Positions 1 through 12,090 of a DNA stretch of 64,000 nucleotides are shown one piece after another. The stretch is from Isoetes taiwanensis (Eukaryota > Streptophyta > Lycopodiopsida > Isoetales > Isoetaceae). A program made the position numbers and the translations under genes. Each line of letters starts with the position of its first letter. Position 1 is the first letter of the stretch. The DNA lies in the NCBI GenBank assembly GCA_021234155.1, contig JAJEKV010000567.1, positions 1 to 64,000 on the forward strand, given 5' to 3'. Below the pieces are notes generated by a model, which searched no databases, was not told the origin of the DNA, and saw only the letters and a list, made by a program, of their open reading frames with translations.

Positions 1-97
1 TGCACGGTGACGCTTGATGGGGAGGGCAAAGAACTGCTTACCTACATTCACGCGAATCGGTGCTTGGCGCCATCCGCAAAGTGGTCAGAAAGATTCG

Positions 98-215
98 GGG
101 TGGTTCAAAGCGCGAAGGAGTGTGGCCGCAGTTCCGCTCCGTGGTTCAAAGCGAAAGAAAGGAGTGTGGCCGCAGTGCTGCTCCGTGGTTCTAAGCGAGC
201 GAAGGAGTGTGGCCG
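98..215 (+). repeat. Short tandem repeat, unit about 50-55 bp
   Basis: A unit beginning GTGGTTCAAAGCG and continuing through AAGGAGTGTGGCCGCA occurs at about 98, 150 and 187, with the last copy shortened. It makes all overlapping reading frames repetitive, so the small ORFs here are not credible genes. Confidence 0.7.
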
Positions 216-360
216 CAAGGAGGAGTGCAAGGACGGTGATGATGACGCATGATTTTGTGTTCTCAGCTGTAAGCCGCAGAGACCCGGGCCTCGAGAGGTT
301 AACTGGGTCTACCAAAGAAGGTCCGATTTCAAGTACGCTATTCGCTTGATGTTCTTTACT

Positions 361-700
361 TATGTTGGAACTAACTCACCGCTTTTGAACTTTGCGGAGA
401 GAAAACGAGCCCGCCCCCGCCAAAGCATAAAGGCATAGCTCTCGCGATGATTCATGAAGCAGGAGCATCCCTTTTTTTTCTGTTAACACACAAATCTATG
501 AATCTGGAGGAATTCTGAATCCCTCTTGACTTTTGAGTTTCTGGTAGCTACCTTGCCTAAGGGCTTCTTTTGATAATATAAATCTAAGTTGCTTGATGTT
601 CAATCTGTTCAGTTAGCTTCAAATTGCAACCACATACAACTTCTCCATGCATACAAACTGTTTTTTCCTGATACATCTGTGCCAAGGCCGTGTATGGTGA
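361..700. other. No gene recognised
   Basis: AT-rich sequence between the first short repeat and the minisatellite. No recognisable coding, RNA or transposon signature was seen. Confidence 0.4.
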
Positions 701-734
701 TTCCATCCCACGGAATATTTTATACATATTGTGA

Positions 735-1445
735 ATTTACTAGATGTATAAATACTCCATGTATAAATACTCCATGTGTAAATACTAGATGTATAAATAC
801 TCCATGTATAAATACACCATGTATAAATACACCATGTATAAATACACCATGTATAAATACACCATGTATAAATACTGCATGTATAAATACTCCATGTGTA
901 AATACTACATGTGTAAATACTATATGTATAAATACTCCAAGTATAAATACTCCATGTACAAATACTCCATGTGTAAATACTAGATGTATAAATACTCCAT
1001 GTATAAATACTCCATGTATAAATACTGCATGTATAAATACTCCATGTGTAAATACTACATGTGTAAATACTATATGTATAAATACTCCATGTATAAATAC
1101 TCCATGTATAAATACTCCATGTATAAATACTCCATGTATAAATACTAGATGTATAAATACTCCATGTATAAATACACCATGTATAAATACTCCATGTATA
1201 AATACTAGATGTATAAATACTCCATGTATAAATACTCCATGTATAAATACTAGATGTATAAATACTCCATGTGTAAATACTAGATGTATAAATACTCCAT
1301 GTATAAATACTCCATGAGATGTATAAATACTCCATGTGTAAATAGTCCATGTATGGTGACTTGGCACATGGATGCAATGAAGTGCAAATACTAGATGTAT
1401 AAATACTAAATGTATAAATACTCCATCTATAAATACTCCATCTAT
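735..1445. repeat. 15 bp minisatellite, about 45 units
   Basis: The unit AAATACTCCATGTAT is repeated head to tail with small variants (CTAGATG, CACCATG, CTACATG, CTGCATG). Because 15 is a multiple of 3, every frame stays open on both strands, giving false ORFs that repeat pentapeptides such as INTPC or YTWSI. Higher-order duplication is visible: the variant order GCATG, CCATGTG, ACATGTG, TATATG occurs at about 875-935 and again at 1024-1080. This suggests unequal exchange of multi-unit blocks. Confidence 0.95.
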
Positions 1446-1453
1446 TAATACAT

Positions 1454-2340
1454 CTAGGCAAGGTTTTCCATTTCATATTCCTTCCAACTAACTTTCCTTT
1501 TCCTTGCTTCCTTCTTCCCTATTTCCAAGAGTGGTTTCACCCTAGCAAGACTCGTGCCATAAGCCTCCTCTTCCCTCAACACTGGCAGAGATGTTATGGT
1601 TGTGTCATTGGCCTCCTCCTCGTTCATCCTTTCGAGTCTTGTGTCAAGCTGTCTCATCATCACTTCGGTGGCTATGAGGAGGGTGGGATCCTTTGAGGCC
1701 CGGCTCCATAACCCTAGCAACACAAGACTCCAAAGATGCCCTAGCATCTTCCCACCGCCATCAAGCCAACTCTTGGGGTTGGTTTAATATCATCTTGTAG
1801 ACTAGTTATGTCCACGCCGGCCCCTTCAAGGATATTGGCATGGGTGTTACCCGATCTACATGGGCTTAAGAGCTCCATGCCACCCAGATGCATTTCCATG
1901 TTGGGACCCTAGAACTTGAAGGAGATCTTGATCCCTGTACCTATCCATCATTTGGATAACCTTCACTTGGTGTTTGCAAATGTTCCCCTTGGCCCCATGG
2001 GCAATCACAACTTCGCCCAATTCTTATTTGCCCCATTGACAAAGTAGGGTTGGCGGTTCAAATCGAGTTTGGACATAGGCCTCTCCTCCATCGAGGTCCA
2101 CAAATGTGATTTGCATCATCGGAATTTGCCTAGCCCCATGAATAGCCTAACTCTATAATTTGCTCTTATGATGTGTTTATCACAAAACCAAACTTCCTTC
2201 AACCCCCTATCAGCCGCAAGCAAATGATACAATATGGAGGGTTAGTGCATACATGAAGCAAATTTTAGTCACTTCCAAGAATTACCTAGAGTATGCCATG
2301 TGGGTCTCCACATCATGGACAAGCATGTGAAGTAGCCAAT
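1454..2340. other. Anonymous DNA next to the MULE remnant
   Basis: Open stretches exist on the minus strand (1454-1747, a charged 97-residue frame rich in E, R and K). They may be the far end of the same decayed transposon as the transposase at 2.87-3.82 kb. No domain can be named. Confidence 0.3.
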
Positions 2341-2637
2341 CTATCCTTCCCGCCTTTTAACTGGGACTTGGAAATCCCGAGGCGCAATTTTAGTGCCTTG
2401 TCGCGAAGCCTCTATTGCAAACATTGGTTTCTTGATTGGAATGGGGAAACATTCTTGTGGCCTGGACCCAATCACAAATGTTCTTGAGTCCACTCTTGAC
2501 TCATGTAGGCCGCCAACTTTGGATATTGTGGGTACTTTCTCTTTAATGCTTCCAACTTCCTCAAGCCTCTTCTCTAACAAACCAGATGTAATCATCCCCA
2601 TACTCATTGTTACCAGGGGACACTTTGTTCCATACAT
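2341..2637 (-). pseudogene. Probable continuation of the MULE-like transposon ORF
   Basis: A minus-strand open frame lies downstream, in transcript sense, of the transposase core. It is separated from it by a frame-broken stretch (about 2640-2870). No catalytic motif is visible. Assignment rests on position and strand only. Confidence 0.3.
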
Positions 2638-2860
2638 GATCTCGCCTCAACTCCTTGAACATTTGGTTCCTCAAATCTTTATTCTTCACTTTCTTTGTCA
2701 ACCACTTCAACTAATCTCTCCTCACGTGCCAAATGCAAAAGGTTGACACGCATCGGTAGGGAAAACCTATGGTGGAGGTGGAAAGTTGACACATGGGTTA
2801 GTATGGAACCAAATAAGCTAGAATGAAAATGAGGAAAACTAGGAAACAATGTTACCTTCT

Positions 2861-3817
2861 TTATCGCCAGATTGCCGGCCACAAGAATCGGTGGATAAAA
2901 CATGAGGGCTTCCAAGTGTCGCCGTGATGTTCAATCCACACTTTCATAGCTTCCAACCATCTAGCTATTGTCTCTTTCTTCTGGGTATTCGTGATTATCC
3001 AAGCCAGTGGCAGCCCATTGAAGTGGTCATCGAATCCAATGAGAGTGAAGAGGTAATACCTATGTAAATAGAAACACGCTTTAGCAAACCTAATTTCCAA
3101 GAAACCTAAAAAGGAGCAACCAAACCTCTTCTCGTTTGTCTTATAGGTGGAGTCAAGGCATATAGCTCTATCCTTTCCAAATCTCACCATGGCATCCCTT
3201 TGAATGGGAGTCATGACCCCAAGTTGAAAGATGTCACCTTGTTCGTAGTGGAAGACACAATCTTGGTGTTGTTGGACCCACATGTGGATGCTTGTTGCTT
3301 GGTCTTCATGCAACTTCCATACATTTCGAGCCACCAATTTATCAATATTGTAGACATCATGCATCTTCAACATGTCGTCCCTACACAACCCTCCAAACCA
3401 ACCAGTTCTTTCTTCAAGTTCACCCTCTCACGGTGGATGTTCATCACCATTCTAGGTGTTATATAGTGCACTAGCTTCGTTTGATCCATTCTTTCTTTTC
3501 GTAAAGAGAGCCATGGTGCTAGCCTATACCTCAACCCTTTCTCAATAGGTTGTGCTTTACCATGGCGAATTGCACCTTCTTTGGTTCACATGATCCCATT
3601 TGTGGTAGGTAATTTGAGTGCAATTGGGAAGAAGATAGAGCTGTTTCAAAGTAAAATGACATTGGCAACCCCTTCTAACACTCTCCCCTCTCTCAATCCT
3701 CTTCCTTCTTTGGCCTCGAGGGGGACGCCGATCCTCAACAACATGAGTGTTCTCGGAATTGTCTTCTGGCCCAAAGACACACCAGTACCTTTGTTGCACA
3801 AGGAATGAATCAGACAA
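2861..3817 (-). pseudogene. Decayed MULE/FAR1-like transposase
   Basis: Read on the minus strand, an upstream block (3817-3557) has a Cys-containing segment with GCQCHFTLKQLYLLPN, like the N-terminal zinc-finger region of Mutator-type transposases. After a frame break near 3390, a 175-codon frame (3388-2861) carries the DDE-type core: RAICLDSTYKTN is followed about 40 residues later by TLIGFDDHFNGLPLAWIITN and then a WLEAMK block. This order matches the MULE transposase domain shared with FAR1/FHY3 proteins. At least one frameshift and the missing C-terminal half mean it is not functional. Terminal inverted repeats were not identified, so the element limits are unknown. The class is fairly secure; exact family is not. 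Confidence 0.7.
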
Positions 3818-4459
3818 GCTTTAAAATCCAAACAAATTATCACAAGCTAGGAAAGGAAATTCACACCTCTTCAAAGTCAAATATGAACCTTGCCTGGGGT
3901 TTGGATAGCTCTTTATTCCTTTGAGAGCTTCTTATGTAGAAACTGCATGGTACTTCCCCATTTTTTTGCTCCAGGGCTATGAAATCCCCAACCCGTGAGG
4001 TGGGAATGTGGCACACCCAAAACCGGTTGAGTACCTCCTCCTTCCGTTCAGGACTCGTGCTCTAACATAACCTGTGGCGCCGATCGGATCAAAATGCCCT
4101 TCAGCAGGTCTGCTTTGCCAAATGCCCGATTGCATTTGGCCAATAAAAATGCTATCGAGCTTGCCCGCTGCAAAGGACATGCAAATCGGGTTGTTCCGTG
4201 CACTAACCTCCTCGATCTTCTGCCCAAATCCATCCCCAGCTCCCCGATGCCGCCCTCGAAAGCGTAGAAATGCCTGTGAATCCCCTGATGAATAGAGGAG
4301 GTGATTCCATCGCATGGTACACACAAGGGTACGGGGATGCACGCTTTTAAATTCCGGCGAAGTTGGACTCCACCATACACCATGGTCGTCGACCGGGTCC
4401 ATGAATGCGGGTCTTGATGTTGGCGACGCGGTCGAACATGCATTCTTTGGAGAATTCCA

Positions 4460-5030
4460 CCGGGTGATTCCATCCGGTTGATTCACGGCGATGTGATTCC
4501 CGCCGGGCGGAATCGATTTTGCTTGGTGATTCCGGTCCGGAAGGAATCGTATTGTGGTGATTCCACCGAGGAATGGTCGTGGTGAAGTGATTCCGCGGGT
4601 GGAATCAGAATTTGTGATTCACCGACGGACGGATTCGCAGAAGTTGGTGATTCCATCGAACGGAATCGCAATATGGTGATTCCGCCCCGGGAATTGCATG
4701 GTGGTGATTCCGCGTCGTGGGATCCTCGGGGGTGATTCCATCCGGGGGATTATTTATCGCCGGATTCCATCGCGGAATAATTCCGCGGTGATTCCATCCT
4801 ACGCAGATTCGGGGCGTGATTCCATCGCTGCGGAATCCTCACGTGGTGATTCCATCCTACGGTCTTCTTCGGCGTGATTCCATCGCGTGGAATGCTAACG
4901 TGGTGATTCCGTCCGGCGTATTCGCCGCCGTGATTCCTTCGAGGAATAATTACATGGTGATTCCGTCCCGCAAAGATTCTACCGCCAGGATTCCGCTGGG
5001 GCCAGATTGAATCCATTGCCAGATCTTGTC
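4460..5030. repeat. Degenerate palindromic tandem array, GTGATTCC...GGAATC
   Basis: About 17-18 units of roughly 30 bp, each opening with GTGATTCC and in most cases followed by an inverted GGAATC, so a unit can fold into a short hairpin. Spacing varies between units. The array stops at the proposed start of the LTR retrotransposon (5036). A further piece of the same repeat lies past the other LTR at 16750-16783, which suggests that the element inserted into the array. Confidence 0.8.
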
Positions 5031-5035
5031 GTATC

Positions 5036-6705
5036 TGGAACGTTCCAAAGACAAAAGATCTGGGTCCCGGGACGATAATTGCATCGCCTCGCCACGCAGC
5101 GTACCGCCACCCGACCGACGCGGTACGTAGGCGTAGCCACCAAGTGGGTAGCCCTAGGGGCAACTTGCTAAGAATGTGCATTAGTATTAATGTGCACATT
5201 TTCCAATGTACACATTAATGTGGGCACACATTTCCATGTGGCCACTTGATGCCAAGTGGGCCATACCCAAGTGTGCAATTAATGTGCACATTTTCCAATG
5301 TACACATTAATTGGGTGCACACATTTCCATGTGGGCACATTTGGCCACCTAGCCATTAAAGGCAAGTGGGCCCATTCCCAATTATCCCACATGCCAAAGG
5401 GGATAATTGGAAACCCTAGTCACCCCCCCTTGTCTATTTAAGTAGGAGAACCCTAACTTGCCCATTTTCGTTTCTAGGGTTTTAGAGCTTCGCTTTGGCT
5501 GCCTCAAGAGCCAAAACCGCCTCCCGTGACTGTCACCGAGAGAACTGCATCATTAGTTTCCCTTGATGAGCATTTCAGCCAGGATGGTCGAAGTTCAAAA
5601 GTGTGAGAAGCAAGCCAAGGATTAGGTATTTAGTCAATTTAATAGCTTAAAACCATCTTCTAGTCATTGAATCAGTAGGTTTAGCCTATTAAATTGCCCA
5701 TAGCAGCCCTCCAGATCTCTAGATAGCAGACTCTAACTAAAGAACCTAACTCTATGATATAGATTAGATCTTGTTCTTTAGTTCTTCTGTGATGTATATG
5801 GATGATGTATCTCTATGAACTCCTTGTATTGAGAAGGGGGTAGAGACCTAAAGCTTTGTAGTGATGCTCCTAGAGTAGCCTCTTTAGCACATCGTAGATT
5901 CGGCTACTGCACAAGAGCCACACCGGGATGTGGGTGAAGGGGGCGGGCCGAGAAGGAGGTTCATGTCCCGACTCTTGAACGATCCCCCTCCGGTGTGTGT
6001 AAAGCCTAGGGGATCATTGTGACTAGGTCCAATGGCTTGCTATGCGTGTGGGCAAGGCATGGGGCTCATTACCCGTGAAGTGGTGTTCACTTTCCAGTGG
6101 GGTTCATTCGAATACAAGGCGGGGCCCTCTAGTCACCTTTTTGAGTCAGCATGTAGATCTCTAGAGGGAGTGATCCCTACCGCCCCCCCCAACCGGGAGG
6201 ATGAGCCCAGGAGTAGCCCTTTTGGCTATGCATCCCGCTGGCTCTGATCGAGTCCCGACACTTTTCGCACCACTCGCAAAGTGTGCACAGGAGGGGGCGG
6301 ATGGAGTGGACAACCCTAAGCCATGTTCATATGCCAGCCAAATCCATTGCCATGAATTCCCCGCAATGAACTCACGGAGACCTGCCGCCCGATCATCCCT
6401 TTGAGTCCGAGCCTTGGGTAGGATTCCCTATGTGATGTGCTGATCTTTGTCTATATGCAGATATGTGGAGGACCATCCCGTGATGGTCATATGATGTTGA
6501 TGTATGTGCTACCGACATGTATGTTTACGCCCGCAGCCTAGGTAGGCCCCGAGGGAGGCGGGTGCAATGACCCTTCCACTCTTCCCTTTCGAACCCGCCA
6601 CGGTTGTGCAGTGTCATGTGGAGGGCCCCTATTAGCATGGAGCTGGTATGGGGATGAACTCCTGTTTGTATACCGGTGAGTGCAGTATATGAGTAGGGGC
6701 GTCCA
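5036..6705 (+). repeat. 5' LTR of the LARD-like element
   Basis: It begins near TGGAACGTTCC (compare TGTGACGTTCC in the related LTR at 59-60.6 kb) and ends near GAGTAGGGGCGTCCA. It aligns over its whole length with 15032-16701. A TATA-like TATTTAAG at about 5435, followed by AGTAGGAGAACCC, is a plausible promoter. Upstream of it a 70-80 bp segment containing ATTAATGTGCACATTTTCC is duplicated (about 5180-5240 and 5275-5345). The part downstream of the promoter is unusually long (over 1.2 kb). Small frames inside it are not conserved between copies. Confidence 0.85.
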
Positions 6706-6708
6706 TGC

Positions 6709-6720
6709 TGGTGTCGAGCA
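6709..6720 (+). other. Primer-binding-site-like sequence
   Basis: TGGTGTCGAGCA follows the left LTR end by three or four bases. It resembles the plant initiator-Met tRNA complement TGGTATCAGAGC with a few substitutions, in the position expected for minus-strand priming. Confidence 0.5.
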
Positions 6721-6763
6721 ATGTTCTTGGAGACCAAGAGCAAAGCACCGACCATGCTCCCAA

Positions 6764-6976
6764 GATAGTACTAACTTAATAGGATCCTCAAACCTCGAGA
6801 AATGGGAAATTTTAGTGCTCTCAAAAAGTAGTACTAACTTAATAGGATCCTCAAACCCTAGAAATGAGAAATTTTTTTTCTCATTTTTGTAGTATATGCT
6901 AAGCTAGTGCTTGAGCTTAAAGTGAATTAGTAATAGTTAAAGTGAATTAGTAATGATTAAAGTGAAAAATTAGTGA
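6764..6976. repeat. Two short tandem duplications near the PBS
   Basis: A segment of about 65 bp starting AGTACTAACTTAATAGGATC occurs at 6766 and 6831. It is followed by three copies of about 19 bp built on AAAGTGAATTAGTAATAGTT (about 6919-6970). No coding potential is visible. Confidence 0.7.
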
Positions 6977-6989
6977 GCTAAATAGGATG

Positions 6990-7056
6990 GTCTCACACGT
7001 CGCGCCAGGACCGATTTTGAACATCTCAAAGCCCGTCTGGGCATAACGTGTGAGAC
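6990..7056. repeat. Hairpin repeat, copy 1
   Basis: GTCTCACACGT at the left end pairs with ACGTGTGAGAC at the right end, and the inner part pairs around TTTTGA and TCTCAAA. The 67 bp unit is nearly self-complementary and has two further copies downstream. Confidence 0.85.
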
Positions 7057-7798
7057 ATTGATCTGAAAACAGTTTAAAAAGTCAAAAAAATTTAGAAAAG
7101 TAACTTGGTAATGGAATTTCAGCCTAGGAATTAGCTAGATTAGCTTTCCAATCTATTTAAACCTCATCTTAAAAGAATTCCCACAGTAGCGGAAATTGAA
7201 CCTCCCACCCATAGGGTTGAACCCCCAAACCCCCCGTACAATCCAATCGAGGGCGGGCATCGATTTGTGTTTAAATTATAATTCTTAATTAGAATTAAGC
7301 TTTAATAATGTTAGATAATATTAATTGCCAAGCCTTAGACTTAGAACCAAGACCCTTAAGCTAGATAGAGACAGCATCTCGATAGACACCAAGACTCCGA
7401 TCGACATGGCCAAGACCAAAAGACCGGCCGACTCCCTCGACAAGGCAAAATGTTTTGAGGCCAAGGAGGTTTGAAGGAAACAAGAAGAGGAGAGAGCGAA
7501 CGAGAGCTGGAGGCCGTGGGTCAAGAAGCGTGAGAGCGTAAGTCGGGTCCAACATTTTGAAGACTCAACAGCCCGCACAAGTACACACCAAGGAGTAACT
7601 CTAATGAAGAAAGATATGCACTTAGCCAATCATACAAAGGAGAACCTTATTAATTTAAAAGTAAATGATAAAATTTGTTTAATACAAACGTGTTTTAGAG
7701 TAAATTATAACCGTATAAAGTTACTTAATTAAGTTAAGTTATAGAATTCTAGCTTTTGTTTTAGTCAAATTGGAGCTTTTGAGCAAAATTGAGATGAT
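7057..7798. other. Retrotransposon interior, no gene recognised
   Basis: AT-rich with a GC-richer patch at about 7380-7570. The frames present have no recognisable motif. Confidence 0.4.
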
Positions 7799-7860
7799 GT
7801 CTCACACGTCGCCGGGGTGATTTTGAGATTCTCAAATCGGGCCTTGGGGCAACGTGAGAC
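7799..7860. repeat. Hairpin repeat, copy 2
   Basis: Same design as copy 1 with 62 bp: GTCTCACACGTCGCC at the left, a central TTTTGAGATTCTCAAA palindrome, and AACGTGAGAC at the right. Confidence 0.85.
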
Positions 7861-8010
7861 CATGCTGTGGAGACCATGCCCCAAAAGTGCCCAAAACCGC
7901 TCCAAATCGATCAAATAAAGGGGTCCATTCTGCCTAACTCGACGTGAGATAAGTAGGATTAGATCCTTATATCACCCAAATTGGACAAGTTTAACCCATT
8001 TTGAGCCAAT

Positions 8011-8077
8011 GTCTCACACGTCGCGCCAGGACAGATTTTGAGATTCTCAAAATCGGGCTGGGCGCAATGTGTGAGAC
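8011..8077. repeat. Hairpin repeat, copy 3 (best preserved)
   Basis: Left arm GTCTCACACGTCGCGCC and right arm GGCGCAATGTGTGAGAC flank a central GATTTTGAGA/TTCTCAAAATC. The two 33-34 base arms match except for a short internal patch and two or three other bases, with essentially no loop. Confidence 0.9.
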
Positions 8078-8770
8078 CTCCAAATTTTGAACCTCCATAA
8101 CTTGAGCTACAGAGCTCCAAATCGCCTGAAATTTGTTGCAAGTTAGGGACCGTTAGACAGCCTAGAATCCATTTATGACCTCAAATTAGGATAGAAATGC
8201 CAAACCCCATCTCAAAATGACCAAAATTGTTCAAACCCTTGAATTGTTTTCCCAAACTGTGGTTTGTTGTAAATAGAAGCATACCCCATTAGTAGCTCGC
8301 AAGTATTGATCTCGCATTTCGAAGCTGATGCCTTACTCCTAGGTAGAAGTGCTCGGGAACACCCCTTTGTTATAGTCATCTAGACCTTAGCATAGCAACC
8401 CAAGTCCAACTGTTGGTACACCACCTCTGCTCGAGCCAAAGGCATAAACCTTGACCTAATTCTGTGTCCTTCTAATAGAGTTTGACTTATATAGCCGCCA
8501 CATTGACACTCCCTATTGCCAGGATACCTAGAAAGGAGCTAGAGCCTAGAGCTGCCCAAGTCATTCCATGTGTAGAGATTGACCCCCAACCAACTTTGCT
8601 GGGACCTTAGAGTATACCTCAAACACCATGAGGGCTTTGCAAAACAACCCTCATGTCATGCCATACCACACGCCCTAATGTCCATAGACTTGTAGATTAT
8701 AGATATGTCTCTAGTAATCTTTTTTCGAGCCATCTTGCTTGCTTATAGAGCCCAGAATATTGTAGGAGAG
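8078..8770. other. Retrotransposon interior, no gene recognised
   Basis: Unique-looking sequence after the third hairpin. No reverse transcriptase, protease or other motif was found in any frame. Confidence 0.4.
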
Positions 8771-11700
8771 CCCTTCAAGTAGACTCTTAGACTCTAGGAT
8801 ACACTTTTAGCGTTGCTTTTGAAGGACGGGGCCAGAGCCACGAGGCAAGCTAAAGGGCTTAACTTCTTGAAGACATCAAGGTCCCAGCCGATGTACAAAC
8901 AGATAAGGAGAGGAGACCGAAAAGGCAGACCCAAGAGAGGGAAGCATGACAAACACCTCAACCGACAAACGAGTAGAACAGGACACCACCGGCCTATCAT
9001 CAATCTTCATCAAATGGGAAGAATATTGGTAACCAACCGGCACCAAGAATGTTCTAGATGTCAACCTCCCGGCTACCACGCCCACGAGCTCACATCGAAA
9101 AGAGGATCTCAGCGCCTTCACCAACTCGGCGCACATGAGTTTCAAATGGAAGAACGCAAAAGACAACAAAATACAGGTGCGGGGAAGATGTTAGGCATCG
9201 ATGCCGCGTTAGCATCACGAGCTAGGGCCAGAGGGCATAATCTTCCGTCGAGGAAAGAACTCATGGCGACACAGGAGCGTATAGAAACCGGAGGGAAGAC
9301 CACCCACGACCTTTGCAGCCCCACGGCTCAAGCGAGCGTCATGCAACATCAACAAAAGGAGCAAACCAAGCTAAGCAACAACAAAGCACCTAAGGCTAAT
9401 CAGGACGAGCTTCCGGCTCCCTTGCACCAAAGAGAAGAACTTTCATCGGTTCAAAAAGTAGGAGACCATGAGGGGGGAGGAGACGATATCGGGAAGGAAC
9501 ATCTCCAACTTGAAGGCCTATATCAGCACTAGGGGCAAGATCGAGGAGGAGAATATTCCTGCTCAAACAGAATTCCGGACCCGTGAACACCTAGAAACAA
9601 AGGAAGGACTGGCTTTACTACGTCCAAGGAAAGCGCGAGACTCGAATGGTTAGGACCCAAAGGGCCGGAGGAGGCGACCTAGCCAAAGAGGTACAAATCA
9701 CGCAAAGGCTGACCGTAAGGAGCCATGGTAGAAGCAATGGAGATGACCACACTTCCGTGCACTGAGCGCCACCTCGGAATAAAGCAAAGCCCAAGCAAAT
9801 GTGAGTCGCGAGAGAAATTCAACCCGCGGGGGAATGACAATGCCCGCCCTACCGACCACGACATCTCGAGCTTCAAGACATTCAAGAATGCCCAACCGCA
9901 ACATCCGGGGACCCTACTCAAGCTCGATCAATGGCACCACAAATCAGCAATCTTGCAACGACACACCGCATGTAGGGGCGAGCGTTACCGCGATTCCTCG
10001 CGAATTTCCAACATACACAATAAGGAGGAGCATCTTTCGCAAGGGATCACATCGACGAACACTCTTTGCAACTTGAGGTGATCAGCTCGGATCGGACATG
10101 AAGCTCAACAATAGTAGCAAGCATCTCAAGGAATCCCGAGTCAACCGAAGCGAAGAAGATGCAACAAAACCGAAGGATCAAACCGATCGAGGAGGGGAAA
10201 CCTAAAAGGAGTATAAATAATTAGGTAGATCTTAGAGTAGTTGTTTTGCAAAAGTGGATGAATTAAAATCCCAATGTAAATGCATTATATGTCTATTGTA
10301 TATCTAGGGTGTCCACATATATAGTGGAGAAACATGAGTTTAGAGTCATGTTTTATGGATTTAGCTTTTAGATCGGGAAGCTCCTTCACTTCGACTACCA
10401 AAGGAGGAAGCAAGGAGGCACAACTATAGCCCAAGATCAAAATGGAAGAGCAACTACGAGGGAGAAACGACTAGAGGCCAAGCAAACCTTCAACTCCAAA
10501 CACTTGAAATGTCCTCGCTAAGACCGCTCGCCACCCCAATGTTAGAATAAGAGACAACATCGGTCATGTCAAGATCATCACGCACGGGACATCGTCGGGG
10601 CCTTAACACTACATCTTGTGACAGCAGCAGCAACACTTGATCGAACTTATGACACGAAAGTGGCCTCAACAATAGAAGGAGGAACGACCCGACATCAACG
10701 AGCCAACTAAGAAGGCAACATCTCGGCGACCATAATTCCAACTTGTGGTAATATAGGGTGATGCGCTATGACACGTGTATTAGATGGAGATGCACTTACC
10801 TAAAGGCACCGCTGACTGAGGAGATATGCCTCCAACAACTAGGTGATGGCTGGTCGGTACTCCTACAAGAATTAGAAGAGAAGAAGTCGATCATATCTTG
10901 ACATGTGGGACATCAAATGCCCAAGGTAGAAGCATTCACACCTTAACGACAAGGATAGCAAATCAAGCACCTTCAAAAAAAAAAGAGAGTTCAAGATAAT
11001 AGCCGGGCTATTCAACAACAAGAGTATATCTAAGGCAAGTACTTCTTCAACTCAAGAGTCAAGCCGCTACAGATATAAGGATCCATCATCTCACAACATA
11101 GCCAGCAGGAGGAGAGCCATGATGCTTTACTTGCCCGAGAGGCCGACATGCATAGAGGGCAAAGGTCGAACTGAAAGCCGGAGAAGTGCTAGCAAACCGA
11201 CTTCTTCCATGAGCTCCCTAGAGGCAACAGGAGGATCAAGACCGATGAGCACAATCAAAGCCACGGAAGGTACCTCAAGACAAGAAGACGGGCATAGCAG
11301 CTGCGGAACATGACAACGCCCAAGCAATGTGATCGAGGGGATCAAACAAGAAGTTTGGAAAGCTCGAGGAGAAGTAAACTAGGGTGAGGCGAGCCGATGA
11401 CTTGCACGCGGGTCTTGCATGCAACTTGGTGAACCTAAGGATGAACCATTCAAAGAACAACCGTAGAAGAGAACAACCCAGAGGAGTATTGCCAAAGGAA
11501 TCAGCGCCTGACCTCAAAGAGACGCCTCCAAATAGCTTCAAGTATCATGAAGGGGAGAACAATTCTTGCCGAGAACGGGACCGAGAAGCGACTGAAATGT
11601 CGAAGCATCAACGACCAGCACACCTTTCGTTAGAATGTGATGCAAAGCGTGTTGTGCTTGAGTCGACAAACATTGGAGGGCCCAAGTATATAAACAAGTT

Positions 11701-12090
11701 ACCGAGTCTGAGCCATGCACAAATAGGAGGATATAGATCATGAACACCATTGCAGGAGGAACACCGATGACATTGCCAAGGGGTAGGTGTGCAACTCGAA
11801 GGAGGCACAAGGGAGACCTAATAGCTCTAGTAGTAATTGTAATTATGTAAGCTATATGTTTTGCATGTATAGTTTCCTTTGTTATTTCTTCCCTCCCATA
11901 GCATGTAACAGATCAAAGGAAGAGATGTCATGCAAGTTTCAGGGTGAAGCAATCAACATAAATCCAACACCCTTCGGGCAACACGATAACGACAAGAGGA
12001 AGGGACGCGATGAGACATCGATGGAGTCGAAGAAACAATATCGGATACGAGTCGCCCCTTTAGCCGCCAAGATAAAGAGTTCAAGATGAA
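8771..12090 (+). other. Purine-rich retrotransposon interior with spurious open frames
   Basis: The plus strand is rich in A and G, which lowers stop-codon density and leaves frames such as 8813-9532 (239 codons), 9725-10081 and 11384-11743. The predicted proteins are basic and low in hydrophobic residues. They lack the CCHC zinc knuckle expected of gag and any pol motif. They could be an extremely decayed gag region, but simple composition explains them as well. I do not assign a protein. Confidence 0.5.

Noticed and set aside
589-1476. Long ORFs on both strands repeating INTPC or YTWSI
   Set aside because: They are produced by a 15 bp minisatellite with no stop in any frame. No start context or domain is present.
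4460-5030. CRISPR-like array
   Set aside because: The genome is eukaryotic, the repeats are degenerate, period varies and spacers are themselves partial repeats. No cas-like gene is present.
6032-6404. Small ORFs within the LTRs (also 15763-16532 and 59314-59724)
   Set aside because: They are not preserved in frame among the three LTR copies, which differ by indels there.
8813-9532. 239-codon ORF as a gag protein
   Set aside because: No CCHC knuckle or gag-like helical region, and the purine-rich strand explains the open frame. Kept only as an unassigned interior segment.
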